From Clostridia bacterium (GTDB lineage Bacteria; Bacillota; Clostridia; Christensenellales; Aristaeellaceae): 64,000 bases of DNA. Below are positions 16,904-25,662 of this stretch, piece after piece (within the stretch, counting starts at the first letter, position 1; the number at the start of each line of letters is the position of its first letter). The notes beneath the pieces were generated by a model. That model made no database searches. It was not told where the DNA came from and was given only the letters and a program-made list of their open reading frames with translations. The stretch covers positions 104,802 through 168,801 of the forward strand of contig JAFVXE010000005.1 in the NCBI GenBank assembly GCA_017501255.1, written 5' to 3'. The position numbers were made by a program, and so were the translations under genes.

Positions 16904-18130
16904 ATGGAATATCAGGCAGAAATGAACTATCTGGCGGGGATACTGAAACGCCTGCAACTGAAAATGGTGCTCATGGAGCCAAACGACCCTGTGGAGGATG
17001 TGGACTTCGGCCTGAGGCAGCTACTGGGGCTCAGCGATGAATACCATTCGCTGACGCAGGTGTTTTTCCGGCTGACGAAGCCGAAAACCGTCTATCGTCT
17101 GATGGATTTCTTTGGTTGCGGCTACATCTTTTTTGCGCTGCCGCAAGAGACAGCCACGGCTGTTATCGGCCCCTATATGACCGCCGACCGGACGGAGGAA
17201 GAGGTGCTGGAAACGGTGGAAGAACTGTCCCTGCCGCTGAATACCGCCCGTCAACTTCGGGATTACTATGCCTCCCTGCCGGTCTTTGTGGATACAACAC
17301 CGTTGATGGCCATGGTCAGCGCCATGGGCGAAACCCTGTGGGGCAGCGTGGATGCCTTTGAAACCATCGACCTGAACCGGAGCGCCGCACCGCTGACCCA
17401 GTCACCGGATGAATCCTATCTCACTGCCCAACAGCTGGATGCCCATATGAATCACATCAAAATCCGCTACGATTACGAAAACGATATGATGGATGCGGTA
17501 TCCAAGGGGCTGTTGCAGCGGGTGGAGCGCATCACCAGCCATATTTCCCAGCTGAATTTCGAAAAGCGCATGGCAGATCCCCTGCGCAATACCAAAAACT
17601 ATTGCATCATCTGCAATACCCTGCTGCGCAAAGCCGCCGAACGGGGCGGTGTGCATCCGGTGCATATCGATCGCATCAGCAGCCAGTATGCCATTCAAAT
17701 TGAAAACAAAGCCACCCCGGAGGACTGCATCATCCTGATTGGCGAAATGTTCCGGGCCTATTGCCGCCTGGTGCGTACCCATGCCATCAGTCAATACTCC
17801 GTCCCGGTGCAGAAAGCGCTTCTGTATATGGAAGAAAACCTGTCCGGCGAGCTGGGCTTGCAGGTGCTGGCAGAGGAACTGAACCTGGCTCCCGGATACC
17901 TGTCGGGGCTGTTTCACCGGGAGACCGGCAGAACTATCACGGAACATATTAACCAGTTGCGGATGAAGCACGCTTTGCACCTGCTCAAAACCACCCAGCT
18001 GCAGGTGCAGAATGTGGCCCATTTGTGCGGCATCCCGGATGCCAACTACTTTGGCAAGCTGTTCCGCAAGCAATACGGCGTTACCCCCCGGCAGTACCGG
18101 CAAAGCCTGATGCCACGAGCTGGTGAATAA
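16904..18130 (+). CDS. AraC-family transcriptional regulator
   Basis: A 408-residue regulator. The C-terminal ~100 residues form the two helix-turn-helix AraC domain, including LGLQVLAEELNLAPGYLSGLFHRETGRTITEHINQLRMKHA and VQNVAHLCGIPDANYFGKLFRKQYGVTPRQYRQ. The N-terminal 300 residues are a sensor region without a recognised sugar-binding fold. AAAGGAGG is placed correctly before the ATG. It is divergent from the symporter-GH2 operon across a 188-base gap and is the likely regulator of it. I see no convincing -35/-10 pair for this gene in that gap. Confidence 0.9.
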   Translation: MEYQAEMNYLAGILKRLQLKMVLMEPNDPVEDVDFGLRQLLGLSDEYHSLTQVFFRLTKPKTVYRLMDFFGCGYIFFALPQETATAVIGPYMTADRTEEEVLETVEELSLPLNTARQLRDYYASLPVFVDTTPLMAMVSAMGETLWGSVDAFETIDLNRSAAPLTQSPDESYLTAQQLDAHMNHIKIRYDYENDMMDAVSKGLLQRVERITSHISQLNFEKRMADPLRNTKNYCIICNTLLRKAAERGGVHPVHIDRISSQYAIQIENKATPEDCIILIGEMFRAYCRLVRTHAISQYSVPVQKALLYMEENLSGELGLQVLAEELNLAPGYLSGLFHRETGRTITEHINQLRMKHALHLLKTTQLQVQNVAHLCGIPDANYFGKLFRKQYGVTPRQYRQSLMPRAGE

Positions 18131-18157
18131 ATAACATAAGAAATGAATGCTTCACTA

Positions 18158-18185
18158 TTGCACCCGGCGGTAAGGCGAGTATAAT
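18158..18185 (+). promoter_or_regulatory. Sigma-A promoter for the MATE gene
   Basis: TTGCAC and TATAAT are separated by 16 bases, about 70 bases upstream of the ATG. The untranslated leader contains the inverted repeat TTGGCA ... TGCCAA around the palindrome GCCCATGGGC. Confidence 0.75.
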
Positions 18186-18254
18186 ACTCTTTGGCAACTG
18201 CGCCCTTTCAGCCCATGGGCAGACTGCCAATCTTCAATCTCTCTGGAGGCAGCA

Positions 18255-19652
18255 ATGAAGCAATCCCGGAATCTGAACATGACCACCGGCAATCCCACCC
18301 GTTTGCTGGCGGTTTTTGCCCTGCCCATGCTGATCGGCAACCTGTTCCAGCAGGCGTACAATCTGGTGGACTCCATGATCGTGGGCCGTTTTGTGGGGGC
18401 GGATGCGCTGGCGGCAGTGGGCTCCACAGGCTCTGTTACCTTTCTGTTTTTTTCGATGTGCGCCGGTATCGGTTCCGGCTGCGGCGTGGTCACTTCTCAA
18501 GCCTTTGGTGCAGGGAACGTCCGCAAGACCAAGCGTGCCATTGCCAATGCTGCCTACCTGATGTTTGCCACGGCGCTGCTGATGGGCACCATCGCTTTCA
18601 TTGTTGCGCCTTCCCTGCTCCGCCTGATGGGTACCCCGGAAGAAATCCTGCCGGATGCCATCACCTATATGCGCATGAGCTGCATCGGTGTGCCGCTGAT
18701 CGCTGTCTACAACTATTCTTCCTCCATGCTGCGGGCATTGGGTGATTCCCGCACGCCTTTGTATTTCCTCATTTTCGCCTGTTTCCTGAATGCTGCCATG
18801 GACATATTGTTCGTGTGCGTGTTCCATATGGGCGTGTTCGGCGCTGCGCTGGCCACCATCATTGCCCAGATGATCTCCGGCATTGGCTGCACGCTGTACG
18901 CACTGAAGCACAATCCCTACTTCATGCTCAGCAGGGAGGACTGGCAGCTGGACCGCCCGATTATCAAACAATCGGTGCGTCTGGGCCTGCCCATGGCTAT
19001 GCAGTGGTCGCTGATCGCTGTTTCCACCACTGCCCTGCAAGCCTTCGTCAACTCCTTCGGTACGGCCCCCATGGCCGCTTTCACCGCCACCAACCGTATC
19101 GAGCAGCTGCTCCAGCAGCCTTACGGCTCCATCAGCGCCGCCCTGGCCACCTATGCCGGACAGAACTACGGCGCAAAGCGCATGGATCGCGTCAAGAACG
19201 GCCTGAAGCACGGCATGGTGATGGCGGGTATCTTTACGGCTGTGATGGTAGTGGTCATCCAGCTGCTGGGCAACCAGATTATCAGTATGTTTGTGGCGGA
19301 TGAAGAAGTCATCCGTATCGGCGGTACCGCCCTGCGCCTGACCAGCTGGTTCTACGTGTTCCTGGGTACCATCTACATGACCCGGGGCATCCTCAACGGC
19401 GTGGGCGACGCCCTGTTTGCCCTGATCAACGGCATTGTGGAAATGGTCTGCCGCATCGTGCTGCCTATGCTGCTGGTGCTGATCCCCGGCATTGGCGTGT
19501 GGGGCATCTGGTGGACAGCCGGCCTCACCTGGATGATCAGCGCCCTGTTCTGCCTGCTGCGGTATTTCTCCTGGCGCAGAAAGGTGAAGGATATGGTCAA
19601 GGAGCCAAATACGGCCAAGGATGACTCAGCTGCTGAGATGGCAGCGGAATAA
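18255..19652 (+). CDS. MATE-family efflux transporter
   Basis: A 465-residue, twelve-helix multidrug/toxin exporter driven by Na+ or H+. Its N-terminal half begins NPTRLLAVFALPMLIGNLFQQAYNLVDSMIVGRFVGADALAAVG, the standard MATE opening; the second half repeats the pattern with RLGLPMAMQWSLIAVSTTALQAFVNSFGTAPMAAFTATNRIEQL. The ribosome binding site TGGAGG is 5 bases from the ATG. It is monocistronic, with its own promoter and terminator. The substrate cannot be inferred. Confidence 0.95.
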   Translation: MKQSRNLNMTTGNPTRLLAVFALPMLIGNLFQQAYNLVDSMIVGRFVGADALAAVGSTGSVTFLFFSMCAGIGSGCGVVTSQAFGAGNVRKTKRAIANAAYLMFATALLMGTIAFIVAPSLLRLMGTPEEILPDAITYMRMSCIGVPLIAVYNYSSSMLRALGDSRTPLYFLIFACFLNAAMDILFVCVFHMGVFGAALATIIAQMISGIGCTLYALKHNPYFMLSREDWQLDRPIIKQSVRLGLPMAMQWSLIAVSTTALQAFVNSFGTAPMAAFTATNRIEQLLQQPYGSISAALATYAGQNYGAKRMDRVKNGLKHGMVMAGIFTAVMVVVIQLLGNQIISMFVADEEVIRIGGTALRLTSWFYVFLGTIYMTRGILNGVGDALFALINGIVEMVCRIVLPMLLVLIPGIGVWGIWWTAGLTWMISALFCLLRYFSWRRKVKDMVKEPNTAKDDSAAEMAAE

Positions 19653-19685
19653 CGAAAGCCGCAGGTTTCCATCAATCGAATCGGT

Positions 19686-19740
19686 AACAACCCGCCCACG
19701 GGTGCAGCTTCTTGATTGCACTCATGGGCGGGTTGTTTTG
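19686..19740 (+). terminator. Intrinsic terminator after the MATE gene
   Basis: A long inverted repeat AACAACCCGCCCA ... TGGGCGGGTTGTTTT lies about 35 bases after the stop. Confidence 0.88.
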
Positions 19741-19771
19741 GCGTTTCAAATGGTTTTGTGGCAGCAAAAAG

Positions 19772-19811
19772 CAATCACCCAACCCCCGCTGATGCAGAGG
19801 TTGGGTGATTG
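19772..19811 (-). terminator. Intrinsic terminator for the mgl-type operon
   Basis: Stem CAATCACCCAACC/GGTTGGGTGATTG with TTTTTGC following on the minus strand, just beyond the last gene of the ABC importer operon. Confidence 0.88.
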
Positions 19812-19832
19812 TATCCATTTTCCCAAATCCAG

Positions 19833-20054
19833 TTACTGCTGCGGCGTGCCGGTCACAATACCGACTACCAGCAATACCACAATCAGCAGCGAAGTGACGA
19901 TAATAATCGTGTCAATGGTGCGCAGAGAAACATTTTCCTTGATCTTGTCGTAGATGCCGAAACGGCGGGGCAGCTGCTGGGCTTTCTTTTCCACCTCAGC
20001 TTTTGCCGTTTCCATCTGCGCCCGGGCCTGACGGCCCTCCTGATTCATACTCAT
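19833..20054 (-). CDS. Small single-helix membrane protein at end of mgl-type operon
   Basis: A 73-residue protein. A charged Gln/Glu/Arg-rich cytoplasmic half (MSMNQEGRQARAQMETAKAEVEKKAQQLPRRFG) is followed by one membrane helix (TIDTIIIVTSLLIVVLLVVGIVTG). Its start lies three bases after the permease stop, so it is translated with the importer. I do not recognise a family. It could be an accessory subunit of the importer, which is inference from position only. Confidence 0.8.
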   Translation of the reverse strand: MSMNQEGRQARAQMETAKAEVEKKAQQLPRRFGIYDKIKENVSLRTIDTIIIVTSLLIVVLLVVGIVTGTPQQ

Positions 20055-20057
20055 GGC

Positions 20058-21731
20058 TTACTTCTTGACGATGTACTTGCGTACGTCGATGGAAACAGCC
20101 AGAATGATGATCAAACCGCGGATGATGTACTGGATGTAGGGGTTAACGCCCAGGAACTGGAGGGCGTACACGATGGCCTGCAGGATGACAGCACCGATAA
20201 CAACGCCCTGAATGGTACCGACGCCGCCGGAGAAGCTGACGCCGCCGACCACGACTGCGCTGATGGCGTCGGTTTCGTAGTTGAGACCGGTGTTAGCGCC
20301 CACGGCGGTGATACGGCCAGCCTCCAGGAAGGCGGCGATGCCGTAGAGGATACCGGCCATCAGGTAGACCAGCATGATGGTCTTGGCAACGTTAACGCCG
20401 GAAACAGCGGCAGCTTCGGTGTTGCCGCCAACGGCGAACATATTCTTGCCCAGCTTGGTCTTGTTCCAGATGACCCACATGATCACAGCCAGAATGATGA
20501 AGTAGATAACCACCAGCGGGATGCGGACATCGCCGATCTTGATGGCACCGGCTGCAATGTTCAGGAAGGTCTGGTCGAAGGTGGACAGGGCCTGAGCGGT
20601 ACCGGAGGGCTGGGACTCAATGTAGAGGCAGTTGGCGCCGTAGGCGATCAACTGGGTGCCCAGGGTAACGATGAAGGCGTGCAGATGCAGCTTGGCAACG
20701 CCAAAGCCGTTGATCATACAGAAGGCCACAGCCACAGCGATGGAAGCAAACAGGGGCAGCAGCAGACCGAAAGCGCCCAGAGGCTCCACCATGGTGGGGT
20801 ACATACGGCTGATGTAGGAGGTGGACTGTACCAGAGAAGCCGTCACCGCAGCGGAGATACCCAGCACACGGCCGATGGACAGGTCGGTACCGGCCAGAAC
20901 GATCAGGCCGGCGCAGCCCAGCGCCAGAATACCCTTGGTGGAGGCGTTCTGCAGAATGTTGAGGATGTTGTTCATGCTCAGGAAGTCGATACGGATGATG
21001 GAAACCACCACCAGAATCAGGCCCATGATGATGAACAGCGCATAGTTCAGCAGGAAGGAAGTGGTCTTTTCCACCTTGGGATTGACCGCCTTGGTACGGG
21101 CACGGGGCTTGATATCCATGGCCTGAATGAGGAAATAGGCCAGGGAGCCCACAATCAGGATGATACCGATGAACTGCCAGATGACGGCGCTGGTCATGTG
21201 CTTGTTGTTGAGCAGCTGAGGCAGCACGTCACGGTAAATAGCCATCAGGTCTTCGTTACTGGCGATCTGGTCAAAGGCCGCTTCGTCTTCCAGACCCATT
21301 TCCTGCATGGCCATGGCCTTGCGCATGGGCTCGCTCACTTCACGGTTCTTGATCAGGTCGTTCAGGTTATCCTTGGTCACAGAGGGGTCAACGCTCTGGG
21401 CATATACCAGGAACTGGTCACGGTCCTTGGCATTGGCCACGGCGGTTTCATAGGCCACACGCTGATCGACCACCTGATCCACCAGTGCGGCATCAGCGCC
21501 CAGATCCTTCAGGAAGGTCTTCACCTTGTCGCCGCCCACTTTGTTCACGTTGCCCAGTTCCTCCAGCTGGGAAGGATCCTGAATGTACGTAATGGCGGTC
21601 TTCTTGTCGCCGCCCAGCATTTCGGCAGCGTTGTTGTAGATGGCGTTGCCGGTAGAACCATATACTGCGCAAACGATGCCGGCCACCAGCACGACCAGCA
21701 TGATGATGCTGAGTATTTTCTTCTTATTCAT
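20058..21731 (-). CDS. mglC: Mgl-type galactoside/sugar ABC transporter permease
   Basis: A 557-residue permease of the RbsC/MglC/XylH family. The family core starts about residue 225, with LSMNNILNILQNASTKGILALGCAGLIVLAGTDLSIGRVLG and later FAVGGNTEAAAVSGVNV and ISAVVVGGVSFSGGVGTIQGVVIGA, the hallmark Gly-rich loop. It is about 200 residues longer than the E. coli type: after the first helix there is a hydrophilic helical domain of about 150 residues (NNAAEMLGG to NNKHM), probably outside the cell, before the second helix. It partners with the ATPase 14 bases upstream. The sugar specificity is not determined by the permease. Confidence 0.93.
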   Translation of the reverse strand: MNKKKILSIIMLVVLVAGIVCAVYGSTGNAIYNNAAEMLGGDKKTAITYIQDPSQLEELGNVNKVGGDKVKTFLKDLGADAALVDQVVDQRVAYETAVANAKDRDQFLVYAQSVDPSVTKDNLNDLIKNREVSEPMRKAMAMQEMGLEDEAAFDQIASNEDLMAIYRDVLPQLLNNKHMTSAVIWQFIGIILIVGSLAYFLIQAMDIKPRARTKAVNPKVEKTTSFLLNYALFIIMGLILVVVSIIRIDFLSMNNILNILQNASTKGILALGCAGLIVLAGTDLSIGRVLGISAAVTASLVQSTSYISRMYPTMVEPLGAFGLLLPLFASIAVAVAFCMINGFGVAKLHLHAFIVTLGTQLIAYGANCLYIESQPSGTAQALSTFDQTFLNIAAGAIKIGDVRIPLVVIYFIILAVIMWVIWNKTKLGKNMFAVGGNTEAAAVSGVNVAKTIMLVYLMAGILYGIAAFLEAGRITAVGANTGLNYETDAISAVVVGGVSFSGGVGTIQGVVIGAVILQAIVYALQFLGVNPYIQYIIRGLIIILAVSIDVRKYIVKK

Positions 21732-21745
21732 TCGTTTTCACCTCA

Positions 21746-23275
21746 TCACACATACTTGGCAGCCAGAGCCATGATCGTTTCCTGCTCGCCGGGGATATCG
21801 CCGAAGTCCTTGCCGCGCTCCACAATGCCGGCCAGCCGTCCGTTGGACATGACCAGAATACGGTCGCAGATGCCCAGCAGCTCGGGCATTTCGGAGGAAA
21901 CCATCATAACGCCCTTGCCCTGCTCGGCCAGGTTCAGGATCAACTGATAGATCTCGTACTTGGCGCCGACGTCAATACCACGGGTAGGTTCGTCCAGCAG
22001 CAGCACATCCGGCTGAGTGAGCAGCCAGCGGCCGATGATGACCTTCTGCTGGTTACCGCCGGAGAGGCTCTTGATGTGCGTCTTCTTGCTGGGGGTTTTG
22101 ACTTTGATGGAGTCGATGACCCAGTCGGTGTCCTTCTCCATCTTCTTGTTGCTCAAAAGCGGAGAGCCGTAGGCGTCCACATTGGCAATGATGGAGTTGA
22201 ACAGGATTGTATTTTCACCAAAGATACCGGTGGCACGGCGCTCTTCGGTGATGAGAGCAAAGCCGTTTTTACGGGCTTCGTCGGTGGTTACGTTGTTGAT
22301 GGGTTCGCCGTGCATCAGCACCTCGCCACCGCCCTTGGTGTAGTAGCCAAAGAGGGAGTTCAGCAGCTCGGTACGGCGGGAGCCCACCAGACCGGCCACA
22401 CCCAGCACCTCGCCCTTGTGCAGCTGGAAGCTCACATCGTGGCAGGTGGGTTCGTACATACCGGAGAAATTCTTCACATCCAGCAGCACTTCACCGATCT
22501 GATTATTCTTGGGCGGGAACTGATTGCTCATTTCGCGGCCGACCATCAGGCGGATGATCTCGGCCTTGGTGAGATCCTTGGCATCCTTGGTGGCAATCCA
22601 CTGACCATCGCGCATGATGGTTACTTCGTTGGAGATGCGCAGGATCTCGTCCATTTTGTGACTGATGTAAATAATGCCAACGCCTTCGCTGGTCAGCTGG
22701 TTCATAATGCGGAAGAGGTGGTCAACCTCGTCCTCGGTCAGGGAGCTGGTGGGCTCATCCAGCACCAGAATACGGGCGTTGTAGGAAACCGCTTTGGCAA
22801 TTTCCACCATCTGGCGTTTGGAAACGGACAGTTCACCGATGATCTGCTTCGGATCCACATCGATTTCCAGCCGCTCAAACACCGCTTTGGTATCGTTGTA
22901 CATCTTTTTGACGTCCACGGTACCCAGTTTTGTGGTGGGGAAGCGGCCCAGCCACACGTTTTCCATTACGTTGCGGCGCAGCACCTGATTCAGCTCCTGA
23001 TGCACCATGGCCACGCCGTTGTCCAGCGCGTCGCGGGGGCTGGTAAAGGTGACAGGCTGACCATTCATATGGATGGTGCCGCCATCACGGGTGTAGATAC
23101 CAAAGAGGCATTTCATCAGGGTGGATTTGCCGGCGCCGTTTTCGCCCATCAGGGCGTGCACTGTGCCGGGACGTAATTGAAGTTTGGCGTGGTCCAACGC
23201 CTTTACGCCGGGAAATTGCTTTTCAATATCCAGCATTTCCAGCAGGAATTGATTTTCGGACAATATCCTCACCAC
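21746..23275 (-). CDS. mglA: Mgl-type sugar ABC transporter ATPase
   Basis: A ~509-residue double ATPase of the sugar-import type. The first half has Walker [10 protein letters not shown], signature [14 protein letters not shown] and Walker [12 protein letters not shown]; the second half has a degenerate Walker A ([11 protein letters not shown]), signature [14 protein letters not shown] and Walker [13 protein letters not shown]. Such asymmetry is normal in MglA/RbsA. The start is uncertain: GTG at 23275 is used here, with TTG at codon 4 and ATG at codon 14 as alternatives, none with an ideal ribosome binding site. It energises import with the permease and the binding protein. Confidence 0.93.
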   Translation of the reverse strand: MVRILSENQFLLEMLDIEKQFPGVKALDHAKLQLRPGTVHALMGENGAGKSTLMKCLFGIYTRDGGTIHMNGQPVTFTSPRDALDNGVAMVHQELNQVLRRNVMENVWLGRFPTTKLGTVDVKKMYNDTKAVFERLEIDVDPKQIIGELSVSKRQMVEIAKAVSYNARILVLDEPTSSLTEDEVDHLFRIMNQLTSEGVGIIYISHKMDEILRISNEVTIMRDGQWIATKDAKDLTKAEIIRLMVGREMSNQFPPKNNQIGEVLLDVKNFSGMYEPTCHDVSFQLHKGEVLGVAGLVGSRRTELLNSLFGYYTKGGGEVLMHGEPINNVTTDEARKNGFALITEERRATGIFGENTILFNSIIANVDAYGSPLLSNKKMEKDTDWVIDSIKVKTPSKKTHIKSLSGGNQQKVIIGRWLLTQPDVLLLDEPTRGIDVGAKYEIYQLILNLAEQGKGVMMVSSEMPELLGICDRILVMSNGRLAGIVERGKDFGDIPGEQETIMALAAKYV

Positions 23276-23333
23276 TTTTCAGTGTAATTGATGGAATTCA
23301 GAAGAAAAACTTCTTATCCATTTTGTCAAAACA

Positions 23334-23359
23334 GTTCCGGCAGCCGAGGCTGCCGGAAC
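23334..23359 (-). other. Hairpin between binding-protein and ATPase genes
   Basis: A perfect GTTCCGGCAGC/GCTGCCGGAAC stem lies in the 123-base gap after the binding-protein gene. Similar hairpins in importer operons protect the upstream mRNA and reduce downstream expression; that role is inferred here. Confidence 0.7.
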
Positions 23360-23398
23360 CGATAGGTTTACCGATTGATCAGATGGTTTTTCCAGAGA

Positions 23399-24448
23399 TT
23401 ATTCGCCCACGCTCTCCACGGTGATCTTGGAGTAGGGGATGTAAGTGGAAACGCCGTCCTCGTTCAGCTTATACTTGTCTTCCAGACCTTCCATCCAGGA
23501 GCCGGTCATCAGATAGTTGAGAGCAAAGCGGAGGTTGGCTTCGCCCATGGCGTCGCCGTCCTGCTTAACGGTAGCGGTCATCTTGCCAGCCTTGATGGCT
23601 TCCACGCCAGCGTCGGTAGCGTCAACGCCGATAACGGTGATGGCGGGATCGCCTTCGTTGCCGGTGTTGTAGCCGGACTGATTCAGAGCGCCGATGACGC
23701 CCAGAGCCATGTCGTCGTTGTTAGCGAAGACCAGCTCGATTTCGGGATGAGCCTGCCAGGTGGACAGCATGGCTTCGTTGGCCTTGCCGTTGTCCCAGTC
23801 AGCAACGATAACGTCGGTCACCATCTCCAGCGGCACGCCCAGCTCGCGAGCGGTCTCTTCGGAGTACTGGGTACGAGCGATGGCTTCGGGGTTGTTGGCA
23901 ACGCCCTTGAACTCAACGAACTGCACGGTGCCGTCGCCGTTGAGGTCGATCTTGGAGGCATCAGCGGCCCACAGATCAGCCAGGATTTCGCCCTGCATAT
24001 CGCCGGCTTCGCGGGGCAGAGTGCCAACGAAGAAGGCGCCGGGGGTCTTCACAACAGACTCGTAGGTCTCTTCAGACGGGGGAATGTTGTAGAACAGGAA
24101 AGGAATGCCTTCAGCGGTGAAGGTGTCAACCAGAACCTGGCCGCCGGCCGGGTCAGCGAGGTTGATGATCACGAAGTCGGGCTTCTGGCTCACGATACGG
24201 GTGGCCTGCTCGACCTGCTTGCCCATGTCATCCTGAGCATCGTCCATGGTCAGGTTGATGGTCACGCCCAGTTCATCTTCCAGGATTTCTTCCCACTTCA
24301 TCATGCCCTGACGGACAGAGGAGCCGTAGGTGTCGTCGAACTTCCAGACCAGCACGTGGATGTTGAACTCGGTCTTTTCTTCAGCCAGACCGGCCACACA
24401 ACCCAGCGCCATGATCAGGGTCAACAGAATGGCAACGAGTTTCTTCAT
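23399..24448 (-). CDS. mglB: Mgl-type galactose/glucose-like sugar-binding protein
   Basis: A 349-residue periplasmic-type binding protein. A signal peptide (MKKLVAILLTLIMALGCVAGLA) is followed by EEKTEFNIHVLVWKFDDTYGSSVRQGM. The segment DLNGDGTVQFVE (around residue 165) resembles the EF-hand-like calcium loop of the galactose/glucose-binding protein, which supports hexose specificity. Further family matches are PDFVIINLADPAGG, VFANNDDMALGVIGAL and ITVIGVDATDAGVEAIKAGKMTATVKQDG. Anchoring is unclear: the signal end fits signal peptidase I (GLA-EE) better than a lipobox (ALGC). GAAGGAGG precedes the ATG. It has its own promoter, separate from the catabolic operon beyond it. Confidence 0.93.
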   Translation of the reverse strand: MKKLVAILLTLIMALGCVAGLAEEKTEFNIHVLVWKFDDTYGSSVRQGMMKWEEILEDELGVTINLTMDDAQDDMGKQVEQATRIVSQKPDFVIINLADPAGGQVLVDTFTAEGIPFLFYNIPPSEETYESVVKTPGAFFVGTLPREAGDMQGEILADLWAADASKIDLNGDGTVQFVEFKGVANNPEAIARTQYSEETARELGVPLEMVTDVIVADWDNGKANEAMLSTWQAHPEIELVFANNDDMALGVIGALNQSGYNTGNEGDPAITVIGVDATDAGVEAIKAGKMTATVKQDGDAMGEANLRFALNYLMTGSWMEGLEDKYKLNEDGVSTYIPYSKITVESVGE

Positions 24449-24540
24449 TGAGGTATCCTCCTTCAAAATTTTCCGGCAGAGGCGCCGGTATTTCCAAGCG
24501 GTATGCCCACCGCTCAGGGTGCAGATGGAAAACAAATGCA

Positions 24541-24562
24541 ATAGAATATCGAAATATTCTAT
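24541..24562 (-). promoter_or_regulatory. Palindrome in the leader of the binding-protein gene
   Basis: Perfect inverted repeat ATAGAATAT-CGAA-ATATTCTAT in the ~150-base untranslated leader, about 46 bases downstream of the -10 box. It could be an operator or an RNA hairpin. Confidence 0.5.
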
Positions 24563-24607
24563 CCGTAGATTTGCTTTGCAATTGTTCAATCGTTTTCCAG
24601 CGAAGCC

Positions 24608-24636
24608 ATTATAGCAGAAAAAAATTCTTTTGTCTA
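24608..24636 (-). promoter_or_regulatory. Sigma-A promoter of the mgl-type operon
   Basis: On the minus strand TAGACA and TATAAT are separated by 17 bases. The transcript would carry a leader of about 150 bases before the binding-protein ATG. Confidence 0.75.
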
Positions 24637-24713
24637 TATTTTGTTTGTAAAATGTGTCGGAAATTTTGCCGGGCAGAACAAAACAGGCGTGCTGCAAGGA
24701 CAGAAAGGGCTGC

Positions 24714-24746
24714 AAAAGCCCAGCCGGACGATTAAACCGGCTGGGC
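24714..24746 (-). terminator. Intrinsic terminator of the isomerase-kinase-aldolase operon
   Basis: Stem GCCCAGCCGG/CCGGCTGGGC followed by TTTTGC on the minus strand, about 75 bases beyond the aldolase stop. It separates the catabolic operon from the importer operon. Confidence 0.85.
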
Positions 24747-24822
24747 GACAGTTCCGGTCGTTCAACCGTCGCAGCGGCAGTGCGGGGAAACTCCCTCCAT
24801 CAGAATAAAATCTTCTTTAAGA

Positions 24823-25659
24823 TTACATCCCCGCAAACACCCGCATAGCCTTCTCCACATCGGCTTCCATGGCCTTCTGGGCCGCCATGGCCAGATCGTG
24901 GAAGAAGGTAACTTCTTCGGTTTCCAGCATGGCCTTGACCGCATTCACGCCCGCCTTGGCCATGTAGCTGTAGTAGTTCACCTTACGGATGCCCTTTTCG
25001 ATAGCGATGCGGTAGTCCTCATCGCTGACGCCGCTGCCGCCGTGCATCACCAACTGCAGACCGGTCATTTCAGCAATCACCTTCACCCGTTCCAGATCCA
25101 ATACGGGCTTGCTCTTGTAGATGCCGTGGGCGGTACCGAAGCTGGGGGCAAGGGCATCGATGCCAGTTTCCTCACAGAACTGCCTGGCCAGCTCCGGGTC
25201 GGTGTAGACGGGGCCGGTGGCTGCTTCTTCGCCGCCCTCCCGGGAAGCCAGCTGACCGATCTCCGCTTCCACATTGGCGCCGTACTGCTTGGCCATGGCA
25301 ACGGCAATGCGGGTATTTTTCACGTTCTCTTCATAGGAAAGGGCGCTGCCGTCGTACATCACGCCGGTAAAGCCCAGCTTCAACGCTTCTTCCATATAGG
25401 ATAGGGTCTCGCAGTGATCCAGATGCACGCATACCGGCACCTTGGAACGCTTGGCAGCCTCCACCATCACCGGGCCGATCACCTGAAGGGGAGCCACCGG
25501 CTCGTGCAGCTCCGCATGGTTGATGATCACCGGTACATCCAGCTTTTCCGCTGCATCCAGCACGGCGTTCAGGCATTCCAGATTGGGGGTATTGAATGCG
25601 CCCACCGCACATTTCTTCTCTTCGGCAGTGGCCAGAATTTCCGTCAAAGTGACAAGCAT
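24823..25659 (-). CDS. Class II ketose-phosphate aldolase (Fba/GatY family)
   Basis: A 278-residue zinc-dependent aldolase of the fructose-/tagatose-bisphosphate aldolase family. Zinc ligands are visible in VCVHLDHCE (H-x-D-H), VEAEIG, GTAHGIY and MHGGSGV, and the late segment IRKVNYYSYMA fits the N-x-x-T/Y phosphate-binding region. It would cleave a ketose 1-phosphate or 1,6-bisphosphate to DHAP and an aldehyde. The start has AAGGAG and lies three bases after the kinase stop. Being last in an operon with an isomerase and a kinase, it probably acts on the product of that kinase rather than in glycolysis. Confidence 0.9.
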   Translation of the reverse strand: MLVTLTEILATAEEKKCAVGAFNTPNLECLNAVLDAAEKLDVPVIINHAELHEPVAPLQVIGPVMVEAAKRSKVPVCVHLDHCETLSYMEEALKLGFTGVMYDGSALSYEENVKNTRIAVAMAKQYGANVEAEIGQLASREGGEEAATGPVYTDPELARQFCEETGIDALAPSFGTAHGIYKSKPVLDLERVKVIAEMTGLQLVMHGGSGVSDEDYRIAIEKGIRKVNYYSYMAKAGVNAVKAMLETEEVTFFHDLAMAAQKAMEADVEKAMRVFAGM

Positions 25660-25662
25660 TTC

